From Colocasia esculenta (Eukaryota; Streptophyta; Magnoliopsida; Alismatales; Araceae): DNA of 64,000 nucleotides. The notes under the pieces were generated by a model. It was not told where the DNA came from. It searched no databases and worked only from the letters and a program-made list of their open reading frames with translations. Below, piece after piece: positions 23,615 through 35,038 of the stretch; position 1 is the first letter of the stretch, and each line of letters starts with the position of its first letter. The stretch is taken from contig CM024760.1 in assembly GCA_014218235.1 (NCBI GenBank), forward strand, positions 14,984,049 to 15,048,048, in the 5' to 3' direction. Both the position numbers and the translations under genes were made by a program.

Positions 23615-25754
23615 TCAAGGAGCTCTTCCTCGTCGAGGCGTCTACCATTCCACGTGTACCGGAGTGAGGTGGAACGACGTTCTTTCTCCTCTCCATCCAT
23701 CTAACCGGCAACGCCGCCACGCCGACGCGCCGTCCAACATTTGGGGAAGCACCCCCTCCCCTTTCTCCCTTTTATTTGCATTTCCACTTCCTCCGGACCC
23801 CACGTGGCTCTTTATACTTTCATCTCATCCGGGCCCCACGTGGCCCTCCTTTAATCTTTTTTACACACATGCATGCATACACACACACACCTACTTTAGG
23901 GGTTTAAAAACCACCATCTGGTGAGTCCTCCCCATTTTTATTTATTTCATTTATTCTTTCGGAATTCGATACTACACGTCTTATTTGACTAATCCCCTTA
24001 TTTTCTTCATTTTTTTTGTCAGGGTAATCAAACGAGGAAAACGCCCTCTACCACGGCCGGCCGTGTTCGTAGAGGAAGAGAGGATCCACATCATCCCCGT
24101 GCAATCTCCCCGCTAAAAAGGTATGCTCGCGATCATTCTTCCATCTGCACCCCTCGCCGTGCATTCTCCATTCGGCACCCTCGCGTGCCTGGCGATCACA
24201 ATCTTTTTATTTTTCCGCATCTCTCTCCTTTCTTTTTTTATTTTCTTACCACCCCTTCTTTGTGGGCCGTCGTTCTTTGCACCCCTAAAAAAAAGGAGGG
24301 AACGGAAACCGATACCTATAGATTGGCGATCACGGTGGGACCTCTTTTCACGTTTCCTTTTTGATTACCCTCCTCCCTCTTGTGTCCCACGTGGCACTCC
24401 TCTTTTATATTTATTTTATACTCCGCAAAAGCATGCTGTGTGTTTAGTTTCATTTTCTATTTTTCCCTGTATATTTCTTGCTCATTTCCTGCCTTTTGTT
24501 TGTCCTCGGTTTGCCTTTGGAATCACGTCCAATACAGAGGACGCGATTCAGTTTTGAGAACGTGGCCGGTTGACCGGACGCGCCTCTGTTTCTTATCGCG
24601 GCGGCCAAAGCCGACGCGTTACTACCTTCGTGTCGCGCCGGCCAAGGCCGACGTGTAAGGTCTCGGGTCTTTGCGGATCCTTATTGGGTCTTTTGGAGGT
24701 TCTGTGTGGTCGACGACAAGACCATTGTCGTTGACTTGGGGTTGACGGCCAGGCTAGCCGTTGACTTAGAGTGAGCGTCCAGAGATGTGGACGTTTGAGG
24801 TTGAACTCAACGGCATGTGATCTGGACGTCAAGCCTTTGGCGGTTCAGTTGGCGGCTAGGGTTGTGGACGTCAACTGGTCGACCTGTTGAAATAGAGCAA
24901 CCCGAGAGCAGAGCTTTTCCTTCTCTTTTCCTCTCCTTTCCTCCACCTTTGCTTTTCTCCATTTCCTCAGCTTCTGATGGTTGATCTGAGCTCGTGGGAA
25001 GGCCCTGGATCGCGTGGTGGTGCTTGATCGGGCGGGAAATGCGAGGTTTTGGTGTGATTCGCGCGGAGTCTTCGGGTTCCAGCGCGATTAGTGGCTGTTT
25101 GGGGGTTTATTAAGCGTTCTGAGGTAGGGACTTAACTCCTACAACCCTCCTTAGCAATCCAGCATGCTAATTTGTGTGAATCAGTGTGCGAATTGTGGTT
25201 TAGGGTTGGGTTGTACCATGCCGGAATTGTGGGTGTTTTTGGACATCTAGGCGTTAGACTATTTAATTTTGATATTCTGGTAGTATAGATTGATGAGAGG
25301 AAGTGTTTCCCTCCATCAGTCGAAGTTATGTTGGGTGATTCTGCCCAATTGAACTGATTCGGCTCAGTTCTGGGTTTAGAGGACTGAAGAGCTTAACGTC
25401 CACATCTGTTGACGTTGAGATCTTCAGGGGTAATATTGACGACATGTTCGATGGCCGTTGAGTCAGGGTCAACGACATGATGAGTGACGTTTACTTATTA
25501 TTGGCGGCAATTAATATGGCCGTTAATATCTTGTGTCCCAACAGACTTAAGTGTTGTGTTTCAAGGCGATCGACATGTAATGTAACGTCGCGTGCTTTTC
25601 GGATCCATACGGATCGTGTGTGTTGTGGTTGTGGCGGCCGTTGTGAGGCCAGTGTGAGTCGGTTGTGTGAAAGGCATGGTGTGGATGTGTAGTTTGTCCA
25701 GGTGCAGCGCAGGGTTGGTCCGGAAATAGAATGGGACATGATGCTGTCCTGTTG

Positions 25755-25885
25755 GAATTGGCGGCCAGGTGTGGCCGTTGACCTGTTGGCGTCCAGCTTA
25801 GTGGACGTTTACTGCATGAACTTGGCGGCAGTAGATGTGGACGCAGAGGGTGGCGGTTGCTGTTGGCGGCATGGGGTTGACGCCA
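25755..25885 (+). other. X2 word cluster 1
   Basis: TTGGCGGCC, GGCCGTTGACC, TTGGCGTCC, GTGGACGT, TTGGCGGC, GTGGACGC, GGCGGTTG, TTGGCGGC and GTTGACGCC follow each other every 12-20 bp and stop just before GGTTATAAGC (25903-25912), a TATA-like sequence. Confidence 0.6.
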
Positions 25886-26389
25886 ACCTGAGAATGGTGC
25901 AGGTTATAAGCTCACCCGAGGGCAGTTCTCTCAGCTCTCACTCATTCCCTCTTGCCCCAGCTTGCTGCCCCCGAGTCTTTGAAGCTTCCAACAGGTACCG
26001 AGGAGTAGTTGGACGATCGTAGAACGTGCGGCATCGCTGAATTACGCGAGGAAACGTCGCGGCGTGGTGCAATTCGCGTGGGAGCTCGCAGAGGGCTCGG
26101 CGTGAACCGGGGATTGCAGGAGATTCTAACGCGTTCTGAGGTAGGGGACGAACCCTGGTAGCTCCGTAGAAACATTAAAACACATCATAATCACTTGAAC
26201 CAGCATGATAATCCATGTTTGGATAGAGTTGCACCAAGCGGGATAATGGGTGGTTTGAGTAGTTTACTGTACGAATCATGTTATAACGGTTGTATTGGGT
26301 TCTAGCATGCTAAAGGAATTGCATTTGCATGTTTTTCAGTAGTTAGAACAGTTAGAAAACCCACAGAGCCGGATTAGGGTTTCTGCAGG

Positions 26390-26510
26390 GTTTATGGCCG
26401 GAGAACTTGGCGTCAACATCGCTTGCCGCCAAGATTCTCAGCCAGGAGGTTAACGGCCAGGAACCTTGCCGTTGACTCCCAATAAGCGGCAATCGATGTG
26501 GCCGCCTACT
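26390..26510 (+). other. X2 word cluster 2
   Basis: TTGGCGTCAAC, TTGCCGCC, TTAACGGCC, TTGCCGTTGAC, GCGGCAATC and GGCCGCC occur within 120 bp, in the same relative place as in X1 and as the TCGCGA cluster of X3. Confidence 0.6.
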
Positions 26511-27469
26511 TCTATATGAGCAGAAATGACTAAGTACAATAATTATCGATAATGCATGTGTGTTGACGCTTGAGGTGCACTGAGTGCACTTGGTTTACGT
26601 GTTTAGCATACAAGGTATGATGTTAGTTGTTTACTTCGGTGACTGCGTGTTGTGTACGCGAGTCAGTTGGGTTCACGTGTAGTGGACCAATGGTTACTTG
26701 TGGTTTACGTAGGGTTTCACGTGGTTTGTGTGTGACGTGCACGTGGTTCTGTGTACGTGGCGAGTAGTACGACGCCTACCGTGGTTACCTCTCCAGTTGG
26801 GTGCCCCAGGTTCTTTGTGAGCCAGGCTGTTAGCTCGGGGCTTTGTCCCGTACTTGTGCTGTACCGTCGAGGTCTGTGTCGTCTGACCTGGACACCCTCA
26901 CTCTTGTGTTAGAGTTGTACGTCCGGCTGAGGGAAAGACGACAGTGGGACAATGACACTTGTGTTTGTTTTTAGTCACTTGTAGCGCGCTCGTAGTTGGG
27001 GGTACGGACACCAGTAGACGTACTGGACCCCAGCTAGTCCTTTTCCAGTGCCTCACTCTAGCGAGCCCAGGCCAGGGTCTCTGGAGGTGCCAGGCATGGG
27101 CCTGTGACCGTGTGGTCTGCAGGTGGTGGTGTTTAGTTGGTCTCCATAGTTGCTTGACCTTTTTACGTGGAGCGGCAGCTGGACCTTTCGTCCGTGGCTG
27201 CGAGACTGAGAGGTAGACCTGTGTTAGTTGTCCGAGTCAGTTTCTGGTGTCGCGAACCAGTTCACGTGGCTCGTGTTGGCTGTCTCTACTTTAGCTTGTA
27301 CACCTGTACTGGTTTGCCGTTTAATTATTACTGTTGTTTCTCGTAATCGGCAGACGGTGAGTACTTTTACAGTTTTACTTACCTGCTTAGCTGTTATATT
27401 AATTGTTGGTGTTGTTTATTATTCGTACTCATGGTGTTTGTTTCGCCCGGTTTTGGGGGAGTTCCCTAC

Positions 27470-27493
27470 TGAGCCAGTGACTAGAGAGGCTCA
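27470..27493 (+). other. TGAGCC/GGCTCA stem-loop in X2
   Basis: A 6-bp stem with a 12-nt loop, preceded by CCCTAC and followed by CCCC and CACAGGTGAG. Confidence 0.6.
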
Positions 27494-28446
27494 CCCCTAC
27501 CCCCACAGGTGAGAGCGAGGAGGACGTCTCTCGTCCGACGTCCAGTTCCGGGCCGCGTCGTAGCGGTGCAGGGTCAGCACCTCCAGCAGAGTAGCTCCAG
27601 CAGTGTAGTTTTGTAGTTGTTTACTTTCTTCAGTTGTACCTCGGGGTATGCCCCAGGCTCTTGTACTTCTTTTTAGTTTTGTGAAATTTGGCTATGTAAA
27701 CTTGTGAATATATATAAAATGTGGTGTGTTCCTTTATGTTTACACGGACTGTGGTTTGGTATCCCTTGCGAGGCTTCGGCCCGTTCGCGGGAGGCGGACT
27801 CGGATCAAGTACGTTATCGATTTAACGGGCTTGGCCGAGGCGATCCGTCACATGTAATGTCCGCCCTGTTTACACATGTGGGCCAGGCTTAGAGTGTGAC
27901 TCCGCCTGTGCATAGGAGTAGTTGATTGTGGCACGAGGTGTTCACTTACTATACGGGGTTTCAGACGTTGAGTGTGTTCCGTCTGTTGTACGCGCGTTGC
28001 GTTACCGTGTACCCGTTTCTGTTGTGTTACCTAGGCGTGGGTGCAACTCCGTCTAGATGACTAGCGTGTGGTTGTCCTCTGCTAGTGAGCCAGGACGCCG
28101 AGTGCGACTCTGTCCTGTGCGTACTCCTTGTGGTGGTTTTGAGCCGGTCTCCGTGGAACCCCTTCTCTACCGCTAGGGTCAAGCGTAGGGGAAAAACTGG
28201 TCGTGGACCAGATGCGAGAGAGAGGGTCTGTAGTGTGCACACGTGGCTGGGGTTGAGAGCCTCTGTGGTGACGGGACGTCGAGCCACAGACCCTAGCTGA
28301 GTCCTACTTACTGTGTGTGTGTGTGTGTGAGTGTGTGTACTGAGCCGCGAGGTTTACAGTTTTGTGTTGTGGTGCGACGTGTACTTACTTTCAGTTTTTA
28401 CTTTCCGCACTTTAGTTCTGTTGCCGGTGGGGTTACTTTTCCCTAC

Positions 28447-28469
28447 TGGGTCTCTTTTCTTGAGACTCA
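28447..28469 (+). other. Variant stem-loop in X' (TGGGTCTC/GAGACTCA)
   Basis: It lies at the same place as the TGAGCC/GGCTCA hairpin, after CCCTAC and before CCCCTCCCTTTCAGGTG. Both arms have changed but still pair over 8 bp with one G-U, around a 7-nt loop. Confidence 0.6.
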
Positions 28470-29177
28470 CTCCCCTCCCTTTCAGGTGGGTCTTCGTCGA
28501 CTCCCGTTCCAGGTGAGTCTAGCCACTCCGGTGTTGGTGCTCCTTAGCTGCAGTGAGTAGTACTTTTTGTTGTACTTCTGTACTCTGTACCTTGCTTAGA
28601 CTCTGAGTTGTACATATTATGTTCATATAGTGGAATTTTACAGCTTTGCATGGTGTGTATCTTCTTACATATAGTCTCCTCGGACGTTCACTTCTTACCC
28701 TTCCGAGCTTGTCTCGTGGGTTAGCGGGTCAGAATTCGGGTTACTGGTTGTTACTGGTAATGCGGATTCTGGGTCGTTACACGATGCGTCACCGTTTCTT
28801 GTCACGCCGGCCAAGGCCGACGTGTTTATCTCCTTTTCCATTGTACACATATCCTGCGTTTCCTGCTTCCATTTCTGCTTTGTTTCTGCTCTCGGGTGGT
28901 TGCTTGGAATCGCGTCCCACACAGAGGACCTGATTCACTGCTTGATAATGCGGCCGGCAATCTGGACGCATTTTTGTTTCTTGTTGCGGCGGCCAGAGCC
29001 GACACATTTCTGCCTGATATTGACCGTCCACATGGGCTTGTTCGCGGCTCTAACAGCCTTTGGTGGCTTACAGATCCGCGTCATGGTGACTGGACGTGAT
29101 TCAGTTTGAGTCGCGGCGCCTACATCCGACGTGATTCAAACCGCTGACAGAAACGCGCCGTTCTGCCGTTTCTTTTC

Positions 29178-29184
29178 TATAAAC
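29178..29184 (+). promoter_or_regulatory. TATA-like box in LTR Y (second)
   Basis: TATAAAC follows the last ACGTGATTC and ACGCGCC words by about 25-45 bp and precedes the leader of the Y gag. It is the better candidate for the gag transcript. Confidence 0.4.
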
Positions 29185-29611
29185 TGCTGCATATAGGGCA
29201 TTTTGCATTCGATCCGAGGACCTCCTTCCCTCATATCCTAGGCTCCACACATCTCTCTTGGTAAGGGCAACCTCTCCTTTGGGCATTCCGTCTCATTGGA
29301 CTAGGGAACATTTGCCAAGAGCCCCGTAAGACTCCGTACCTCGTGGATTCCCTCACGGCGGACCGAGCTGGCGGTACCACTCCGTTGACCCGGTTAGACA
29401 TCCCATTACATGGTGAGAGGATTCTTAGTTGTACCCCGAAGTATCCATCTTCTACCCAACTAGGAACTCACCTAGAGTGACACAATGATTTTTCAATCCA
29501 TTTATTTAATTGTGAAACTCCTTAAAAACAGGCGCTAAGCATCATAACTTGTTTGAACCATTACTGATTGACTTAATCTTTGTTCAACTTGTTTGCTTAT
29601 TGCTTGTTAAA

Positions 29612-31832
29612 ATGGACCCATACTATCATGCCAATTTTTATTATGAGGACTATGAGGATAATTCAAGCGTCCAATCATTTCAATCACATGTCTGTCCATC
29701 TCACCACTATGAGGGACAGCCTTCCACTTCCTATGGTTATGTGCGCACACTGCGCACTAACCAATATGATGTCCCTCCATACCTCACTCCAATCAAAACC
29801 CGACGAGAGCCTTCCCCCCACCAAGATCCAACGGTCCAGACTGTCCTGCATGCCCTGGATCAGCTCACACCTCAACAACTTAATATGATCCAATATTTAG
29901 TTGAGGGTGCGACTCCTCCCTCTCCTTCTCTCAGACATCCACCTTTGTACATTCCGGCGACTTCGCCACATACTCCTGTGCATTCTCCATCACCTCGGCC
30001 CCCTAGCCAATTGCACTCCCGTGCTCCGGTCCGTACAGACCGTCCCTTGGGAAGGCCCATCAATTCAAGGCCACCCCCATGTATTCCCTCAGTTGCCCAG
30101 CAGCAACCCACTCCACTCCAAAATGCTCTTCTCCAGAAATTGAACAATTTAAAGAAACAAATCAACCAGCTTTCACACTCCACGGGTGACCTCGTCGCCG
30201 CCATGTCGGCTCTCCCTCAGATTTATATTCATCCTTCGGAGATGCCAACGTACCGACTGTACAATGGCACGGGTAACCCCTACCTTCACATTAAAGAATT
30301 CCTTTATGAGTCTTCCCGTTGGCAACGTGATCCCGTCACGTTGGCATATTTATTTAGAAAATCTCTTGACGGCCCTACGCTCGAATGGTTCTATTCCCTA
30401 GAACCAAGTGAGGCAGGAGACTTCCGCTCTCTGCACAAGAAATTCCTTCAGAGATACAAAGATCGCGTTAGCCCTTATCTCTCCATCACGGATCTAGCAT
30501 CCGAGAAGATGGGGGCCGACGAGGCATTTGTATAATTTGCTGACCGTTGGAGGTCAATGGCCACAAGAATACAGCATGAGCTCTCGGAGTCAGAGCAAAT
30601 CAAAATCATCATTTCCAACTCTACTCCGAGGTTCAAACACGTCTTGGCCATGAATCAGATCACCTCCATGGAGGAGCTCTATGAGCGGGGACGTTATGTC
30701 CAGACACATCTGATGGACTCCTCGATCGCGGAGTTATTTGATCAAATTAAACTGAGAAAGAACGAATCAGTGGATGCCATCCACCTCACCAACATAAATC
30801 ATCCACATCATATGCGCCTCTGCAAACTCCCATTTACCACGGCATGTCGCCACCCAAGCGTCCACTGATTCGTCCTTTCCAGACTCAACAACCTCCATTT
30901 GGGCGCCTGCTCCGGCTCCCATGCTGATTCCCGTACCTCCACCACAACAACCTCCACCTCCACCACAACCTGTTGCTCGGGCTGAAGTTGCCAATGCCAA
31001 ACCCATCCAGGAAACCACTTGGTGCTACGACGATGAACCTTCCGAGGTCATGTTCATACGCCATTTACCTACACCTCCTACATCGCCGTCCATTATCATC
31101 AAACCTTCCATAATTAAGCCTCCACCAACCAGTACACCTCCCATTTCGCCAACACCCTTGGCAGCCGAACCCGAGCAAATCTTCCCCTTCATACCTATCA
31201 CGCCCCCACAGGCCATACAACTTTCCACTCCATCTGCCTCCACCATCCGACGAAGCAGGTTTTTAAGGAGCAATAAGCAGCGTCAGCAGCAAAAGGAAGT
31301 CCCGGGACCGAGCATGCCTTTCAAACTCCAAGATTGTATTCCTCGCATGCTGGTCATTGTCAATATACCGGGCACATTTACTGAGCGGGAGTCCTCCTCT
31401 CCAATCATGGCCGTCAAGAGGCCTTCTAAATCAATGCCAATCATACCCATTGCCAACCGGGTTTATTTTAAAATACTCATAGGGAATCTTCCTCTCCAGG
31501 CTCTCATGACCCCTCACACCATTGTTGTGAACCTTCCCACTCTAGTGAAGGGGTCAGCTTCTCAGATTGTGCTCACGCACTCCAACGCCAAATCATTGGC
31601 ACAATCTATCACCCAAGGGGTCGTGCCCCCTTCCATATCACACGTTATACAATCTTTGGGCATGGTCCCCTCTTTGTTGCTTCCAACTCCACCAGTGGAA
31701 CTCCCCACCCTTTCATTCCACTACATTGCAAGGGAGTTGCCGCTGTCACTTGAAACTCCAACGGAAGTCAACCCTCCAATCATTGAGAGCTGCTCAATCC
31801 CTCGGAGAAGAACAAGACCATCTGCCCGCTGA
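29612..31832 (+). pseudogene. gag: gag of element Y, with stop and frameshifts
   Basis: The start MDPYYHANFY at 29612 is preferred over an upstream ATG at 29549 because the extra residues look hydrophobic and unrelated. The retrotransposon gag core lies near residues 210-330: LEWFYSL and QRYKDRVSPY. A TAA at 30533 interrupts the frame, which resumes at once with FADRWRSMATRI. Further shifts near 30830-30920 move it to the frame that runs to 31832 as a Pro-rich tail. The last part (GNLPLQALMTPHTIVVNLP) resembles a protease-like segment lacking the active D-S/T-G. Homologous to the element A gag. Confidence 0.8.
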
Positions 31833-32426
31833 GCAAAATTTATGAGGAAGTATCTGAGGGTCAGGACGCCGATCCCCAAGCGGGAGCCCAATCGCCGGGC
31901 AAGGCAACAAACCAGGGGATCTCCTCCATCTTTTTCCCTTTCATTTCAATCATCTTTTGTGCTTCTCAACACCTCTCCGTGGGTTCTCCACATTCCCTCC
32001 CCACGGGAGGTGTTTTATTTTCATTTGTTGTACAATCCATCCTCTTTGCACTGGGCATCGTGCCCCTTTTTGTACTCCTTATACTCCCCTCCATGCCCCA
32101 TGTGGCACATCTCCTTTCCGTGCCCCACGAGGCACATCTCCTTTCCGTGCCCCACGAGGCACATCTCCGCTCCGTGCCCCATGTGGCACACCTCCCCTTC
32201 GTGCCCCACGTGGCACAACTCCCTCTTGTACCCCACGTGCCACCTCTCCATCTTGCGCCCAACGCTGTGCACCTTTCCTTTTGGCCCCTCGCAGCCCGCT
32301 TTTTCCTTTCTCTCCTTCGGCCCCGCCAGATTCTTTTCTTCTTCTAGGGCATCGCGCCCACCTTCTTCTTCAAACCCCTCCGGCCCCGTCGGAGTCTCCA
32401 AAATCTTTTCTCCACTCTCTCCTCTC
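31833..32426 (+). other. Post-gag interior of element Y
   Basis: No conserved gene is seen. It contains the 27-bp minisatellite below and Pro/Ser-rich open frames that follow from it. It ends at the copia insertion; the same interior resumes at 62054 after the CTCTC duplication. Confidence 0.5.
32091..32255. repeat. 27-bp minisatellite centred on CCCCACGTGGCAC
   Basis: About six units of 27 bp. Each has a GTGCCCCAYGWGGCAC core, then a C/T-rich spacer. Being a multiple of three, it gives repeated nine-residue peptides in the open frames. The CCCCACGTGG core also occurs singly in LTR Y at 23791, 23829 and 24387. Confidence 0.8.
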
Positions 32427-33117
32427 TGTTGCCCAGCTAGTAAGCCCAGAGGGGGGGGTGAATGAGATTCTTAAAATGTGATTATCTAAACATGTCAACA
32501 AAAACGTTAACACAAAACACTACGTTTGACTATTAGTGTTAGTAGTAAAGAAAACAACAATCACAAACAAGCAACCGCACTACACAAGGATTTTATCCTG
32601 GTTCGGACCTCCTCTCCACATGAGTCCTACGTCCAGTCCCTGAGCAACAACTCAGGATTTCACTACCCAAAGGTACAGTCCCCCTCAAGGACACTTACAC
32701 ATCCAGTCGCAGCTGGCCTTCTCTTCTTCACCTGAAGAGGAATACAACACCCTGGAACCCAGGTCTTCCTTCAACACGAAGAGAATAAAACCACATGTTT
32801 CAACATGTCCTCTCTTCACCTCAGAAGAGGAACTTCACAGGAATGTGAATAAAGGCGAAATGCCCCTAGACCTGATTTACAACAAGTATCAGATCTGAGG
32901 CTGAGACTGAGAGAGAAATATTTACAAAGGTGGAGTCTCTCAGAACTCAAAAGGCTCTCTAAAAGATTTTGACAAGAACACAGAGAGCAAGAGCTACAAG
33001 GATTGGAATGGACAGAGGCTCTTCTTCTAAGACTGTTTGGCTTGAACGCTTTTCTATCAAGTTGATCGTTTCAAAAGTTCTTCCTCAAAAAGTAGTCTTC
33101 CAAGAGTCTTGAGTCTT

Positions 33118-33128
33118 GTATTTATATC
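33118..33128 (-). promoter_or_regulatory. TATA-like box, copia 3' LTR
   Basis: The minus strand reads GATATAAATAC. It lies about 400 bp downstream (minus strand) of the AATCGTT array and is conserved at 60568-60578 in the other LTR. Confidence 0.5.
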
Positions 33129-33539
33129 TTCTCTTGAGGAAGTAGTCGTTGATATGTCCGTTGTCTCTATGCTTTGGTATACGTTAGATTGCGTGGTATT
33201 GTACAGCTTCCAGTCAACAGTTCTTTACGTTCCACGTATGCAAAGAGAAGATCTTTCTCGATATCCTTCATCTTCCATTTTGTCCAACGTTGTAAACAAT
33301 TGTGCTGTCAGAGACCTGCACACAATAAATACTAAATGATAGACAACTATGATGTCTCTTGTTGTCAGTCAACGTTAGAACGAATATACATCAAATAGAA
33401 ATATCAATCTATTTTCTAAAAAGATGTTTCTAATATAAGCATAGGAATAGCAGATGTCTGTGCATGCATTGTGCAGTGAAATGTTCAGTCACAATAAATG
33501 CATGGATATCAGAGAAAAGCGAGAGAAGACGTTTGACTT

Positions 33540-34440
33540 TCAAAATATTTGGAATATGTTTAAATATCAAGTCGTTATAACTCATGAAATCGTTGTGAGT
33601 ATGACTTATGAAATCGTTATGTGAATGAGTCAATGTTTATGTAAATCGTTGCACATGTATAAACAAATTGATGTGAACACAAATCGTTATACAATCATAA
33701 CCAAATCATTGTAGAGACAAATCGTTATGAGAGTATAAGCAAATCGTTATGAGAAAGTCGTTATGAATGAGTTGTTATAACCAAATCGTTGTTTCACTTA
33801 TCGAGTTGATGTAGTGATCAAATCGTTGTTTTGCTTTATCGAATCGTTACACATACCAAGTCATTGTTGTGACTTATTGAATCGTTACAGCAAGCAAATC
33901 GTTGTGTAACTTATCGAGTCATTATACTGACCAAGTCGTTGTTGTAACTTATCGAATCGTTATGAAGACCAAATCGATGTGGAACTTATCGAATCATTAT
34001 GAAGACCAAATTGATGTGGAACTTATCGAATCGTTATGAGCAAGTCGTTGTGAGACCAAGTCGTTGTTCCCAAATCGTTGTGAGAGAAAATCGTTGTGCT
34101 CATTTGGTGAATCGTTGTGAGATCGAAATCGTTGTTCTCACTTATCAAATCGTTGAGAAACCGAATTGTTGTGAGAGCAAATCATTGTTCTCACTTATCA
34201 AATCGATGCGGCGATCAAATCATTCTCCTCGCTTATCGAATCGTTGTGATATCAAAATCGATATGCTCACTTAGCGAATCATTGTGAGATCAAAATCGAT
34301 ATGAACACATAGCGAATCGTTGTGAGATCGAAATCAATGCAACACTTATGAAATCGTTATAAAACCGAAATTAGTATGATACTTTGTCAAATCCTTATGA
34401 AAATGAAATCGATAGAAATGGATATCGTTATGACACATAG
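33540..34440. repeat. AATCGTT word array, 3' LTR copy
   Basis: AATCGTT and close variants (AATCGAT, AGTCGTT, AATCATT) recur every 15-35 bp over 0.9 kb, joined by TRTGAG and CACTTATCG phrases. The spacing is irregular, so this is an array of words, not a simple satellite. Confidence 0.8.
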
Positions 34441-34650
34441 GAAGTCGATGTGTACTTAGAGAAATTTCCTGCTATGTACTTTAAATGCTACAGTGTAAGA
34501 AATACTTTACATATCTTCTTGATTTCGCCTGATTTTCCTCATGTGCTTAAGCTTCATAAAAACTTGTTAGATCATACTTTATTTGAGTTTTATTAATCAC
34601 CAAAATAGATATGTAATTTATTTGATTACATGGGGATAAACTGATCATCA

Positions 34651-35038
34651 ATCTCCCTCTTTTTGGTGATGACAAAACATAACATAAAACACAATGGTTC
34701 TGAAATAGGTCTAAGTAAAATGAGCTAATGAAATGAGTAATATATTTCAGAATGTTTATTTTTCTCCCCATTTTTGTCATTTAAGCAAAGAGATATATAG
34801 ATGAGACAAAGAAAGCAAGAAAAAAGTTAAATGTGAGGCAAAGATGGTGTTTGTATTACTCTTGAGGGGGTACAAGAAGGTAGAAGGCAAGGAGACAGAA
34901 GAGAGACATGGTGAGAAATGATTTCCCAAGCCTTAAGTTCATGCTCTTCAAAGTATTGCCTAAAGACCCCACAAGATACAAAATAGGAAGGCCCCATGAT
35001 AGGAACCATCCTCTGGAGATGAAGGTCCCGCTGCTCTT
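34651..35038 (-). other. Polypurine tract and 3' untranslated stretch of the copia element
   Basis: The minus strand next to the 3' LTR reads AAAAAGAGGGAGAT (34664-34651), a polypurine tract. The rest of the stretch shows no gene. Confidence 0.6.

Larger units (their letters stand above)
25581..27852 (+). mobile_element. X2: solo LTR, family X
   Basis: A 2272-bp insertion in X'. It starts TGTAACGTCGCG and ends GATCCGTCACA, the same ends as X1. The 5-bp duplication TGTAA flanks it exactly (25576-25580, 27853-27857). It shares long stretches with X1: the GGCGGC/GTTGAC cluster, GCAGGTTATAAGCTCACCCGAG, GTAGACGTACTGGACCCC, CCTCGGGGTATGCCCCAGG and CTTGCGAGGCTTCGGCCCG. Non-coding. Confidence 0.9.
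24654..28781 (+). mobile_element. X': solo LTR of a family X relative, containing X2
   Basis: X' consists of 24654-25580 plus 27858-28781 (1.85 kb). It starts TGTAAGG and ends CGTTACA. Flanks CGACG (24649-24653) and CGATG (28782-28786) form a 5-bp duplication with one mismatch. Layout follows family X: a first word cluster (24700-24890; GTTGAC, GGACGT, TTGGCGGC), a second (25390-25510), then a stem-loop at 28447-28469 and T-rich tail. It interrupts a GGCCAAGGCCGACG repeat of LTR Y. No coding capacity. Confidence 0.75.
21748..29611 (+). mobile_element. 5' LTR and leader of element Y, with nested insertions
   Basis: After removing the hAT element and the X'/X2 nest, about 2.4 kb of LTR plus leader remains. 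The start (TATAGACACGCG near 21748) parallels the terminus of element A. CG-rich words GACGCGATTC and TCGCGGC recur at 21868-22140, 24520-24650 and 28787-29150. TATA-like boxes lie at 22154-22160 and 29178-29184. The leader from 29215 to 29530 resembles that of A and of the 16.7 kb fragment. LTR end and primer site are not placed. Confidence 0.6.
32427..34650 (-). repeat. 3' LTR of the copia element
   Basis: 2224 bp. The plus strand reads TGTTGCCCAGCTAG at the left and GATCATCA at the right. It aligns along its whole length with 59876-62053. It carries a G8 run near 32450, a TATA-like box at 33118-33128 (minus) and the AATCGTT array at 33540-34440. Differences from the other LTR are scattered substitutions and indels. 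Confidence 0.9.

Noticed and set aside
27853..28781. Separate 0.9 kb element after X2
   Set aside because: It is the 3' half of X', shown by the TGTAA duplication around X2 and the CGACG/CGATG flanks of X'.
31842..32481. 207- and 174-codon Pro/Ser/Cys-rich frames
   Set aside because: Driven by the 27-bp minisatellite and cut by the copia insertion; no homologue recognised.
33540..34440. AATCGTT array as a centromeric or other satellite
   Set aside because: Irregular spacing, and the array sits at the same place in both LTRs of one element, so it is part of the LTR.
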